Of a stretch of 64,000 nucleotides of DNA, positions 20,796 through 32,282 are shown piece after piece. The notes under the pieces are model-generated. The model saw only the letters and a program-made list of their open reading frames with translations, did no database searches and was not told the origin of the DNA. Within the stretch, counting starts at the first letter, position 1. The number at the start of each line of letters is the position of its first letter. The stretch spans positions 268,816 through 332,815 of the forward strand of contig CAKOGP040001869.1 in assembly GCA_933822405.4 (NCBI GenBank), written 5' to 3'. This DNA comes from Cylindrotheca closterium (lineage: Eukaryota > Bacillariophyta > Bacillariophyceae > Bacillariales > Bacillariaceae). Both the position numbers and the translations under genes were made by a program.

Positions 20796-23700
20796 TTAAA
20801 AAGCCCCGACCATGTCCATGTCTTGGGTGGCCAAGATATCGTAAACACAGTCTTTGATGTCCAAAGCATCACCCACAACCTTAGCACAAGCAGCTTCGGC
20901 CTCTTCCACAGTAATAGTGGATTCGCCAAGTCGTCTGCGGCGTTGTCCTTGGGGATCTTCTGGAACAACACAGCGCTTGGGGAATTGAGGTTCAGCCTTG
21001 TCATGGAATAGCATGTCGTCCGCAGGGAGGAGTTGCCATTCGTTTCCGAATTCCAAGAAATCATCAATCTCTTTGACACCGTCACGAGCAAGAAGGCTTC
21101 CGGTCTTGAAGTCACCCATCATACCAACAGCGTTGCCAAATGCTTCAGCTGTGGTATGTTGGAAGTCGACACGAATAAATTCTCGGAATGTGGAGATCAC
21201 GATCTTCTGACCAGGGAACTTGGAGCTCAAGTCGATTTCGAAAACTCTCTTGTTGGCACCATTATAACTGATAGTCAATGGGAAGCCGCCGATAGACTTG
21301 ACTTCATGTGCGTACTCGAAGTTAACCCAGTAATGGGTATCTGTGTCTTCTGGATCAGAATTGCCCTCGACCTCGAGGATATCATCTCCAATACGAATGG
21401 CCGCTTGCTTGATGTAACTCCAAAAGCGGACCAACTTCGTTCGGATTTGAACTTCCAATCCAATACCGTCGGCAAAGTTCTTGTCCTTGGTCAAGATCAT
21501 GTCGCACTGTCCATGGTACTCAAAGTGTTCTCCCAACCAAGTCTTGACTGTAATTCACAATTTGAAGAAAAAATAAGGTAAGCTCGTGTATTCATCCAAA
21601 AAGCTTGCAGAGTGGAAGATAATCTTACAGTGAGGATCTCCGAGACTGCCAGACGATTCCGAAACCGGTTCTTCGTCAGTAGTTGAAATGTCTGCAGTAT
21701 CAGTAGGCGAAGTGCCGTCATTTTCATCGGTACCGAGATTAGGATCAGATGGGTCTGAAGGATCAGATGGGTCTGAAGGATCAGATGGGTCTGAAGGATC
21801 AGATGGGTCTGAAGGATCAGATGGGTCTGAAGGATCAGATGGGTCTGAAGGATCAGATGGGTCTGAAGGATCAGGAAGATCAATTTCAATGGCGCTGGCA
21901 CTGCTCAGAACCGGTCCATCCCAACCATCCATTGCTTCTGTTGGATCTCCTCCAAGGTTGTCAACAAAGTTTGCCTCATCGTCTTCTTCCAAGACAGTAT
22001 CCACGAAGTCGAAAACGTCTTCGCCCTCCTCAACGGCAATTTGGGTATCCAACACACATCCATCTGGATCCTCAGCATCTTCACACGCTTCGACGATCGC
22101 AGGATCAACATCATCGTTATCAAAGAATTCATCGGGTTGACGATCATCACATTGGTTGTACTCTGCATGCGACTCTTCACCCCAAAGAGAATTGTCAGCA
22201 TGTCCGATGCACCAGTTATCCATACACCATTCATGGCCCTGTTGATTCTTTGCGCGTTTGCATAGTTTTGCCTCGCTGTTGGTCGCGTCGGGAATGTCAC
22301 AGATCGCTGGGGGAGGAACAACAGAACCATCACGTGCCATAAAATCATTGTCCTTGTTTCCATCGGGAGAACCAAGAAGTCCAACAATGTTCTCAGCTCC
22401 GCCGTGGTTTTCGGGTGTGAGACAAAGGTTGGTATTCAAAACGCATCTGTTTCCGCCGCCGCCGGCAGTGATTTGGACACGTGTACCGACTTCCGGATAC
22501 GAGAAGATGATGTTCTTGCCGTTGGAAAATACGGTAACAGTTCCATTGTAGTTCTCGGTGAAAAAGGAAACGATTTCCTCAGTAGGAATGAGAGTTTCTT
22601 CTCTTCCCATGGTGAAGGTGAAAGGACAGTTGCCATCAATCTTTTCTTGTGGAGCAGTCACTTGGATGATTGGGACTTCATCAACGACCTTGATGGCGAC
22701 AGAGCGAGTGACAGTTGGTTTCGCTTTGGATTCTCGAACAGGGACAAACCGTCCATGGATGGCAAGCGGGTCGCTTCCCTTCGACATTGCAATAACGAAT
22801 TCGCCGTGTCCTTGACAGTCATATCTCATATTATCGAAAGTAGTGAAGTGGGGGTCGCCAGAAATTCTTCCCTTGGGTCCGACACAGACTCCAGAGATAG
22901 CAGCTGCTTGTGTCTTCCTGAGTTTGTAGGCTTCAATGGCTTCGTCGGTAGCCGCTGTGCTTGTCCAGATCAAGTCATTATCGTGTCCACACCCAGAACC
23001 TACGATTGTTAAGTAGGATCGCGAGGAGGATATTGTTATTGGTGAGAAAAGAAACGACTTCATTTGGATCACACATCCTGAACAACTTACCTTTGGCGCA
23101 CTTGTCCAAAACTTCAATCATCGAGCAAACGTAAGCCCGGTTTGCATGACAGATATCTTGAGCCTCGGCGTATGTGGATGCATGGAAGCACTGATCAGGT
23201 GTACCATCGAGAGCAGTTAAATCAGATTCGTGGTAGTTGGTGCAGCCACTTCCCTTCTTCCAACCAGGCAAAGGGACGTTGCTGCAGCAGCGCACTTCGT
23301 GTAGTTCATTGGCTTTAGCGACACCAATGGACTCTTCTCCACCACCACAGCCATCCATTCCAGATCCGCAGGCGAGGAAAAGATGGGTATCATCAGCGAC
23401 GCGAGTAGGGGCTGGGGGATCCTGTCTTGGTGGAGCGGGCCCAGTAGAAGTCCAAATGAGATCCGCATCGTGACCACATCCAGATCCTGTTGAATCAGAG
23501 GAATAAAAAGTGAGCAATCAACACAGCAAATAGCAGTTCGATCACTGCAGCAGCAGGCGTAACTAACCTCTAGCGCAGCCACCTCGCACTTGGTCCTTGG
23601 AACAGACGTATCCACCGTTAAACTTGCAAATTTCCTGAGCCTCGGCGTAAGTGGATTCGTGAAAGCATGTATCGGCAGTGCCATCCAGAGCAATGACGTT

Positions 23701-25320
23701 GGATTCATGCCAATTTTCGCAACTGTTAGAGCGCATCCATCCTTCCAAGGGGTAGTCGGAGCAGCAACGGAAAGGGTGTACTTCCTTGGCTTGCGCCGAG
23801 ATGTCCCCAGTAAAACCACATAGGTCTCCTCCTCTGCCACAGGAAAGGTACAGCCATTCCTCGATGTCAACAGGATCTTGACCGGGAAGAGGAGGCAATT
23901 CTTGTTCAGGAGCCACCGCACCAGTCCAGATGAGATCTCCATCGTGACCACATCCAGAGCCTTTAACACAACCAGAGTCAACCTGCGCTTTGGTACAGAC
24001 ATGTCCACCATTGTGAGCACAGATTGCTTGTGCATCGGCGTAGGTCACATCATGGAAGCATCGAAGGCGGTCATCGAGCCCAAGCAGGTCGGATTCGTGC
24101 CACACATCACACTCAGCACTGTTCCTCTTCCAACCAGATACTGGAACAGGAGAGCAACAGCGAAGCTCGTGAGCTTCTTTCGCTTGCACCGCAATGTCCT
24201 TTCCAATACCACAGAGATGTTCCCCCTTGCCACAACTCAACCAAAGCCAGTCCTCAGGGTCCACTGGATCGGTATTTGGGAAAACAATCGGTTCACGTTC
24301 AGTAGTAGTCGTTGAAGTCCAGATGAGATCATTATCGTGGCCGCATCCAGAGCCTCTAACGCAACCAGACTCAACTTCCTCCTTGGAGCACACATATCCA
24401 CCATTGTCAGCACAGATTTGTTGTGCTTCAGCATAGGTCGATTCGTGGAAGCACTGCACAGAGCCATCTGCTCCAATAAGATCACTTTCGGTCCAGATAT
24501 CGCAGCCTGAGTTCTTCTTCCAACCATCGATAGGGTCAGAAGAGCAGCAACGCAGTTCAGCAGTCTCTTTGGCTTGAACCTTGTATTCGTTAAAAGTTCC
24601 ACATCTTTCAGGACTGCCGCAGGAGAGCCACACCCATGCCTCTGGATCAACTGGTTCTGGTTCTCCGGAGTCGCACAAATCGCAAGCACTCCCATCACTC
24701 GCAGGGATTTCGAAGCTCCATACGCGGGTATACTTGTACATGTCGTTCTTTGGATCAGCACATTGCAACTCGGAATCTCCAAAACATGAAATCTTGGGAG
24801 AAGAGCAAGTCTCGGAACCAACTTCGAATGAGAAGTTGCTGGTGTAATCATACACGTTGACATCTTCGACACTAGCATCCTTGAGGGCCCAATATAGAGT
24901 TTGACCTGGAGCTGCCTCTTGGCACATGGTAATCTTGGTTTGAGTTTCAGAAGGTTCGCACTTGCCCGAAAAGGCAAGAGTGGCATTTTCTCCTGAAAGA
25001 TCACAGAAGTCAGAGCCGCCCTTACCAGTGAGAGGGGTCACACCATCAGTATCGTAGGCGGCACATCCTTGAGAGTCACTGGCAGCACAAAGGTGGCTTA
25101 TTGGACCGTCCTTGGCGCAGCCTTCTTTGGTAGTGTCCAAGATCATACAGACCTCGATGCCACAGCCATCAGCGGAAGTACAGTTGGTACCTTCGGCTTT
25201 CTTGACGGTAAAGTCGATACATGCTTCTTGAGCAAAGCACAGACCAAGATTGGCTTTCGGAGCAGCTACTACATAGTTAGCCGTCGAAGCCATCAGTGCA
25301 AGTCGCATTAGAAGCTTCAT
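20796..25320 (-). CDS. Large secreted protein with four Cys-rich repeats and two GDPH/VWD domains; candidate adhesive
   Basis: Four exons on the minus strand: 25320-23568, 23486-23091, 22999-21629 and 21547-20796; about 1,423 residues, all introns in phase 1. A signal peptide (MKLLMRLALMASTANYVVAA) leads into a Cys-rich N-terminal region. Then come four ~105-residue repeats built on LSCG...RCCS...GW...WHESDL...CFHESTYAEAQ.IC...VC and ending GSGCGHDNDLIWT. Next is a VWD domain (SGDPHFTTFDNMRYDCQGHG), an acidic linker with about 14 DPS triplets, and a second VWD domain (GDPHFKTW...FEYHGQCDMIL). Near the end is a basic RRRR site. GDPH-domain proteins are known from diatom adhesive trails, so a role in mucilage or adhesion is a fair inference. 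I cannot name the ~105-residue repeat from sequence alone. Confidence 0.85.
21742..21867 (-). repeat. 18-bp coding minisatellite, seven perfect copies
   Basis: The unit GGATCAGATGGGTCTGAA is repeated head to tail without mismatch inside exon 3 of the VWD gene. On the coding strand each unit gives SDPSDP using two different codon sets (GAC CCA TCT, GAT CCT TCA). The repeat therefore expanded recently as 18-mers rather than 9-mers. It forms the linker before the second VWD domain. Confidence 0.9.
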
Positions 25321-25483
25321 GGTTTCTAGTTACTCGCTTGAATAGTTTGTTGCTCGATTGAATGTTTAGTTTGTTTCGAGTATTTTTGGAGTAAAGTATT
25401 TTTGTGAGAGATCATAGCCACTCGTACTCGTGAATTTCCAATTATCATTATGTCCCCGACAAGAATCACTTCACATACATATA

Positions 25484-25780
25484 ATGGATGTTCGAAGTTG
25501 CAAGAAGTCTTTACAGGCAACGGGCCCAACAAGAATGACCCGAAACGACAATGATTACTTATGGCCAATATCACAAATCCTGCTCAGAAAAGAAGGGCAA
25601 CAATATGATTGTTTCTTTGAACTCCTTCCGGACTTGACCGCTGATGTGGAGTCACACTTGGCCAGCAGCAAAAACGGTTCATCGTACATTCCCTACGAAA
25701 AACTCGGGATCGGGATTTGGACCAAAATGGCGGGGACAAAGAAACAGGCCCTCGCCAGTTTTAAGAAAATGACTATTTGA
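25484..25780 (+). CDS. Small unknown protein, 98 aa
   Basis: A single frame starts at 25484 and lies divergent from the VWD gene, 163 bp from its start. The product is Lys-rich and has a tidy C-terminal half (IPYEKLGIGIWTKMAGTKKQ). I recognise no family. It could be a real short gene, an upstream exon, or a chance frame; there is no supporting intron or motif. Confidence 0.3.
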   Translation: MDVRSCKKSLQATGPTRMTRNDNDYLWPISQILLRKEGQQYDCFFELLPDLTADVESHLASSKNGSSYIPYEKLGIGIWTKMAGTKKQALASFKKMTI

Positions 25781-27968
25781 AGCGTCCAAAAAACGTAATT
25801 GACACTGTGAAGTAATTGTTCATTAAATACTTTGAAAAAATATCCTGGTAAAATAATTCCGCCCCACACGACCTTAATCCAACAACAAGATTGATCGAGA
25901 AGCCGTGGAATGAATGTTGTCAAGATTATATATTATGATTGAAAGATTCCATTCAAAGTGACAAGATCGACGCTATTTCCGCACCGGTAGCATAACTCGT
26001 GTTCACACAACATCTGCAACCGTTCTGGGGTACAGCACGAGAGAACTGACTAACAATTTACTCACCCCCTTTTGAGATTTGGTGTAATGCAACTGCAGGA
26101 GCCTGCTGCCTCACGTTTTCTGTTTTTATTTTTACCTTGTACACTTTTGACTTCAGAGTGCCGGCCAACGGTGTTCATGCTGGGTACTTGGTACGGGTAC
26201 TGGTACGAGTTTAAGACCAATTATGACCCAGCCACTTTTAAACAAAAAAAAACCCAAAAGGGTCAAGTCTTCTACTTTGAGCGACCGGCCCATCCTACCA
26301 TTCTACAGGGTTTTGAATCCGTACCGGTACAGGAATAAGCGTGAGATTGATGTATCATATCGTGTAGTCATGGCGATCGAAAGTACGGCCCCAGACCTTA
26401 GTTTTGACTTCTTCGACTACGACCAAAAACCCATGAACCAAGAGTCCTATCTTGTACCATACGACCTTGTTGTGATTACAAATTGTGTTATTGCGACCTA
26501 CAGTATCTTTTGGTTGTATTTATACTAGATTTCTGTATACTCTGAATTGCAAAGTTTGATGTAAAACGATCATATTCAACAAAATTCCTCCAAGTCAATT
26601 GAATTGTTCGAAGGAGGTTTTAAAAAAAAAGGAGCCAAACATCTCTTTTCCATTGCAGCACTCCGAAACACCGCCAAATTTTGATACGTATAGGTCTATT
26701 GAGATCTTTGGTGAAGGTCTTGCCGATACGGCAACTGGGAAAGGTTCTCGACAATTTCTGGAATGTATGCTGAGTTGATCACCCACATCAGGTCACAGTG
26801 GTTCGATCACTTCTACCCTGAGACCCCCCATTCCAACCCCCCCAGACATGATATATATACCCATAGACGACACATATGAGTTAGAATAAAGAAGTTTGAA
26901 GAAAGCAGGCCCACAACTTGGCCAATACTGGTTTTGGAGCAGAACTCACCATTGTTCTCACCCCAATCAGGCCACTGTATGCTGGATCTAGGCCGAATCT
27001 ATGACTAGGTCGCATACTGCTCGAAGCGTAAGGATCAAAGAAGGGACTGGTGTATTACTGAGTGGTTGTGCCCTGCCATGGCGGCCATGAGTGGCCATGG
27101 GGACTTCCTGAAAGATGGAAAATTGAAAGAAACCAAGATGAAAATCCCAAATTCTCTACAACCAACGCAAATGAAGCAACCCAGCAAGGCCCCACCATAG
27201 TGTAGATACCCATGGAGTCTATCAACGCCCGGATCTTGCCATTCGTTGTATGTGGGGCCCACCGTGGGCTCCACAGCGCCAACCAACAAAAGCAGCTTGA
27301 TCGACATTGGTTGGTTGTGGAATGATAAGGATTTGGAATGAATACCCAATTGCAGCTCTGAACATAATTCTTATAACAATGAAGCTTTCTGTAGTATTTG
27401 GTTCCATATTCTCTTCTTCTGGGGTCCACAGATGCCGATTCATCGATTCATTCAGATTTGCCACCTGACGGATTTGACTGGAAATCTTCTCAAAGGAACC
27501 CACAAAGCAACAAGCAGGTGATAAAAGATGATGCCATCGGGTGTAACATATAGATAGAAGTGACTTTCCTATCAATCATTTCAATCACTTCTTCTGTTGT
27601 TGGATCATTTGATGCATTTGTTCGTCGGAAGACATGGTGATGGATGACGGTGTGGCCAAAATTTGTTCCAACGGAAGGAGAGATAAGGAAACTTTTGATT
27701 GCAAATGGTTGACAGGGGTCGCAGTGGGGATATTGATGGTTGTTTTTTGCATCTAGCCTCTTGTGATTGTTGTTCCAAGGTGGTTGGTGATGGGTTTTTG
27801 GTGTCGTGATGGTAGTGAAAAAAGTAAGTTAAGTCAGGATAGAGTCGTCTGTCCGTCATACGTAGCACAGTCACTGACCAGTGACCAGAGAGTCACCTAA
27901 TGTAACCACTCTTATGAGTTCCTGACGATTAACACGTCCTTGCTCACACCATACGTCTGAGCTCATAG
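25781..27968. other. Gene-poor region
   Basis: About 2.2 kb with only short, compositionally poor frames on both strands. A TATA-like GATATATATACCC lies at 26850-26862, followed shortly by an AATAAAG. This could be part of an old LTR, but I cannot find a matching second copy. Nothing else is identified. Confidence 0.35.
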
Positions 27969-28930
27969 ATGAGTTCTACCAACACTCCTATCACTCCAGT
28001 TGGAAAGCAATCCGCTCCGCAGAGTGATAATGCAAATGAGTCTGAAGTAGAAGAAGAAGTAGTTGTTGAACCAGCAACTGTGGCAACAACGCCATTCTCA
28101 AACGATGATATCAAGATAATCAGTTTGTTAGTCTGGGTCAACCATAATACTACGAAACGAACGGAAATTTGAGACTTTCTCGATTTGGCAGGTATTTCTA
28201 CATGGGGCGAATTAGGAGGCGATTTTTCAGAAATTGAATTTGATGCCAACATTAATCCCTTCACGAACCTCAAGAAACAAATGACCTGACAACGTTTTAT
28301 CAAGGTATTGACTTATGCGGCTGCCTTGACGAAACAACGACTCAGTTCCTTGCTAACTTTCAGTGAAGTCAACAACACTCTGAAAGAAATGTCCTCTACA
28401 CCAAGCTCTCCGATCGATTCATCAAGTTCATCCTCCAGCAAATCTGGAACCGACAATCGCCCGTTCAAACTACAAGTTCCCGATCTACTGGCGTTCTCTG
28501 GTCGAACTGAACAGTATCCAGGTTGGAAACGGAAGATAATGCATGAACTTGGCAAACAAGCTCTTTGGAACGTCCTTGATTCCGATGATTATCATGCCAA
28601 GAACCCCCAAATTTCTGAAGCAATCTTTAGCGCAATTGCTGCTGCTTTATCTGGTGGACTTGCATCTCCTTTGAGCAAAGAATTGGAATCTGCAAAGGAA
28701 TTCAACGCAAGAAAATGGACTTGCATCTCCCTTGAGCAAAGAATTGGAATCTGCAAAGGAATTCAACGCAAGAAAACTGTATTGAAAAGAGTTTTAATAC
28801 TCCTGCAAATCGAGCGAACTACGTTGTCCATGCAGTAAAAGATTTAATCGACATCCGATTGGATCAGAATACTGATGTTGAAGTTTTTGTTACCGATTTT
28901 TGCCAGATCCTACTTGATCTCCCAGCAGGG
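27969..28930 (+). mobile_element. Relic of a copia-type retrotransposon gag
   Basis: One reading frame runs from 27969 to about 28706 with two internal TGA stops (near 28170 and 28287). A 61-bp tandem duplication then breaks the frame, and coding sense resumes in a shifted frame to about 28930. The gag features are IISLLVWVNHNT, a Ser-rich spacer, FKLQVPDLLAFSGRTEQYPGW and, after the duplication, YVVHAVKDLIDIRL. Such an FSGR...W...K gag core is what I recall from diatom copia (CoDi) elements. No protease, integrase, reverse transcriptase or clear LTRs are seen, so this is a dead fragment. Confidence 0.6.
28655..28776 (+). repeat. 61-bp tandem duplication inside the gag relic
   Basis: 28655-28715 is repeated at 28716-28776 with one visible mismatch (CTCCTTTG versus CTCCCTTG). 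Because 61 is not a multiple of three, the duplication shifts the frame and truncates gag. Confidence 0.9.
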
Positions 28931-30166
28931 CTTAGGGGGGGGGGAGGGCAGAAGAGGAGGGGGGAAAGGAAGAGGAAGAAGAAAAAAAGAAGGAGGTTTT
29001 CAAGAGTTCTTTTGTGGTCATCACGGTATCGCAAAACAAAATATCCAACCAATGAAACTAGTTTACAGTTTTCAAATCTAGTTGTGATCTGGGGGGAGCC
29101 TTTATGGGTAAAAACCGTACCCACCAATCACAACACCATCATTCTACAAGCCTGCATGTAGAGATCTTGACAGAAATAGATAGGGAAAGACAGCGAATTC
29201 GACAGAAATAGCAGTAGTCTTTCCACTGTTGCTCTTCTCACACATGGGTCCGACTAGTCAACAATATCGATATTGAATAAATGAATGGGCGCATCAACCA
29301 ACACACCATGAGACAAGAAGCCACTCCTTCTCGTCCCAGCTGGACGAACAAACTGGGGAAAACTATCGCATGAGTAAAAAGCCTCTACAATTAAGTTGTG
29401 CTACGAATATCGGCTGCAATTGATAGAAAACAGTGAAGCAGAAGCATGGATGTATCGCAAATTTCCATCAAGGATTTTTTCATTTACAAGCCATTTGTCC
29501 AATGAAGTTGGCATCCAGGGCTACAAAACGTCCCCATATTTTTGATAGTATGTATAAGGAAGGAATTCGAACTGTGTATCTATTGGTTTATCTATGATGC
29601 TATGTTGTTATTCCTCTCATTGTGTTGTGTTCGTTGTCACTGTCGCAAAAAAACTTGCGCAAAATCCGTAATTTGAATAGTCGCGTTATGTTTCCAACCC
29701 ATCTCGGTTTACCGATACTTTGCTGAAATCCTTGTTGTGATGTAGGTTTCTACTGTTTTGAGTATAAATTGGTAGAGATACGTAGAGATCTACGATTGAG
29801 TACTGTGTCATCTCTGTGAATTCCCTAATTAAATCTCCTTGACCGATTGAGTATCTGCCTTTTCCCCAATAAACTCTATATAGTAGGCTATACCTGATAC
29901 CCACAAAGTACTCGTATCTGGTAGTGAGCAACGCTGCCCTGGGGAGAGATGAGGTAAAAGTTTGAACATCATGCAGGAAACAAATATCGTCCCAATTTGG
30001 CGGAACTGGCTGTATATTACTAGGTCAGGCGATAAGAGGTCCTCGTATTGATTGCGTTCAATCAGCACGCATTACAACTTGGTAATCAGAACGAGTACAA
30101 TAGGTAGCTTTTAGCTTTCATCATGACAAACCTTGCGACCACGACACTTTTACTGGATAATTTTCT
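28931..30166. other. Gene-poor region with a G-rich purine tract
   Basis: Starts with an almost pure purine stretch at about 28932-28999 (G runs then AAG/AGG). The rest has many stops in all frames. A fragment near 29400-29540 reads like decayed coding sequence but matches nothing I know. Confidence 0.35.
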
Positions 30167-30570
30167 GCACTTATCTCATCTAGACATTGGAGCCAATGCT
30201 CGGTTACAAATCTACTCAAAATAGCGTGAGTAGTGTACTAATAACTTTGAACTTGTTATTGTGTACTGTACATCGCTACACCCCGAAGGGTGCTGTTCAT
30301 CCAAAAGCAAAAACGACGCTGAGTTAGCACCACACTTTTGACTAAACATTTCTACATTGAGATACCGTAGAGTTGGGCACTTACCTCATCATAAAGAAGA
30401 AAAAGGAACATCGGATCCAGTTTTCTCGTTCGGTTAGAAATTTACTCAATAGCCTGAGTACTTGTAGTGTATTTGTGGTCGTGTACCGTACCAGGTACCA
30501 TCAAAAGTTTAAGCGAAAAGACACTGAATTAGTACCATGATTCTGACCGAACGATTTCTGGTGTAGCCAC
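30167..30570. repeat. Diverged tandem duplication upstream of PP2A
   Basis: Two blocks of about 200 bp share the same ordered landmarks. These are GCACTTATCTCATC / GGCACTTACCTCATC (30167, 30376), GGTTACAAATCTACTCAA / GGTTAGAAATTTACTCAA (30202, 30432), GAGTTAGCACC / GAATTAGTACC (about 30320, 30525), and TTTTGACTAAACATTTCT / TTCTGACCGAACGATTTCT. The second copy ends 40-50 bp before the PP2A start. It may hold duplicated promoter elements. Confidence 0.6.
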
Positions 30571-30608
30571 TGCTGTGCTACCAACGCCAACCACAAGCAC
30601 CAAGCAAG

Positions 30609-31855
30609 ATGACCTATGCGGAGCTCGATGAACAGATCGAAAGGCTGCAGACAGGAGAAAGTCTAACAGAAAATGAAGTCAGAAGTCTCTGTGATAAGGT
30701 GCGTTGAGAATTTGAGATGACTTGCGTTGTTTGTTGCGAAAGTGTTCGAGAAGACCGGAAGTCAATCTGTGTGTCAATCCATAGTTTTCATTCCAATGTT
30801 AGATGGCTTGATTCCACATACGGTGATTTAAAGTACCATTACTTCCTCTCTCTCGCGCTTGTTCTAACAAATCTGCTGCTTTCATCTATCTTTCGTGAAC
30901 AATTTTAGGCCAAGGAAGTGCTTCAGGAAGAATCCAACGTCCAACCAGTTCAAGCCCCAGTCACCATTTGCGGAGATATTCATGGTCAGTTCTATGATCT
31001 AGCAGAACTATTCCGTATTGGGGGAAAGTGTCCTGAAACGAACTATGTTTTCATGGGAGACTACGTGGACCGAGGTTATTACTCGCTGGAAACAGTCACA
31101 TTGCTGATGGCCCTGAAAGTTCGCCACCCTAACCGCATCACCATCCTGCGGGGAAATCATGAAAGTCGGCAAATCACACAGGTTTATGGATTTTATGATG
31201 AATGCCTTCGAAAATATGGAAATGCCAACGTTTGGAAACATTTTACCGATACTTTTGACTACTTGCCGATGACTGCGGTGGTTGCTGATCGTATTTTCTG
31301 TTTGCACGGTGGCCTTTCCCCATCCATTGACACTCTCGATCATGCGCGCGAGCTAGATCGAGTACAAGAAGTCCCTCATGAGGGACCCATGTGCGATTTA
31401 GTCTGGTCCGATCCCGACGATCGAAGTGGATGGGGAATTTCACCACGGGGAGCTGGCTACACCTTTGGTCAAGACATTACAGAACAGTTCACCCACATGA
31501 ATGGTCTTCATTTTGTGGCAAGAGCACATCAGTTGGTGATGGAGGGTTATCAATGGCAGCATGATCGGCATGTTGTCACTATCTTTTCGGCTCCTAATTA
31601 TTGCTACCGTTGCGGCAATCAAGCTGCAATCATGGAAGCGAATGATACGGTGGCAAATTGCACCAAGGAAGAGATTCACGATCATTGTAAATTGTACGTC
31701 TTTATTGCATTGTTTCTGGTGATCAATGTGATTGTTGATCGGCTTTGGTTCTCACCCTTTGCTCTTTACCTACCTATTTCAGTTCACAATTTGATCCAGC
31801 CCCTCGCGACGACACTTGGCATAAGACTTCTCGGGCGCCAGACTATTTCTTGTAA
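30609..31855 (+). CDS. PP2AC: Protein phosphatase 2A catalytic subunit
   Basis: Three exons, 30609-30698, 30909-31693 and 31783-31855 (introns 210 and 89 bp), give 315 residues; the usual size is 309. All metal-binding blocks are present: GDIHGQ, GDYVDRG, RGNHESR, the HGG block, and [48 protein letters not shown] separates PP2A from PP4 and PP6. The short last exon supplies the tail, ending APDYFL. The usual tail is TPDYFL, so the phosphorylatable Thr is Ala here, while the Tyr and the methylated C-terminal Leu are kept. The enzyme is a cytosolic/nuclear Ser/Thr phosphatase working with A and B subunits. Confidence 0.93.
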
Positions 31856-32282
31856 AGCAATGAATGAATGAATAATGAATGAATGAATGTAGCAGTGTCT
31901 AGCAATATGCAGCATAAATGATATAATCGTTTTCGTCTATGGTTTTAGAATCTTGATAAACAGAGATAGTTGCAGTATTCTCAAACAAACAGGAAGCAAT
32001 GGAGAAGCAAGGTTCAAAACATTGCAATTAGAAGGAGAGAAATTCAAGAGTTGATGCGGACATCGTAACAATAAGATGACAGCAGCGCAGTGATTTCGGG
32101 TTGGCCTTTGTTCTGAATTGTATTGGGGGGGGGGGGGGGGGGGGGGGTGGGGGGGGGGGGCGGATGTCAATTGACATTGTGAGCCTTACCTCGCTCGTTC
32201 TTTGCAGAAGGAAATTTTTCTTGCAACGTTCTAATCTTGCAAACGAAGAAGTACCTACTGTACTTTTCGGGGATAAAAAATC
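31856..32282. other. Convergent spacer PP2A / pseudouridine synthase
   Basis: Begins with an AATG microsatellite (31859-31889) and carries a long poly-G tract (32125-32160). Probably both 3' UTRs; no gene is seen. Confidence 0.5.
32125..32160 (+). repeat. Poly-G tract, 23 G + T + 12 G
   Basis: A run of 23 guanines, one T, then 12 more guanines on the plus strand. It lies between the 3' ends of two converging genes. Such a run can form G-quadruplexes, and its exact length is open to sequencing error. Confidence 0.9.

Noticed and set aside
21688..22342. Long plus-strand frames rich in SDGSEG/MGLKDQ across the VWD gene
   Set aside because: They are the reverse complement of the 18-bp minisatellite and the exon; no start context or family.
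26072..26528. Overlapping plus-strand frames of 88 and 101 codons
   Set aside because: Biased composition, no motif, no flanking exon signals; treated as chance.
26840..26900. Possible LTR with TATA and polyadenylation signal for the gag relic
   Set aside because: No second copy, no TG...CA ends and no primer-binding site could be found by eye.
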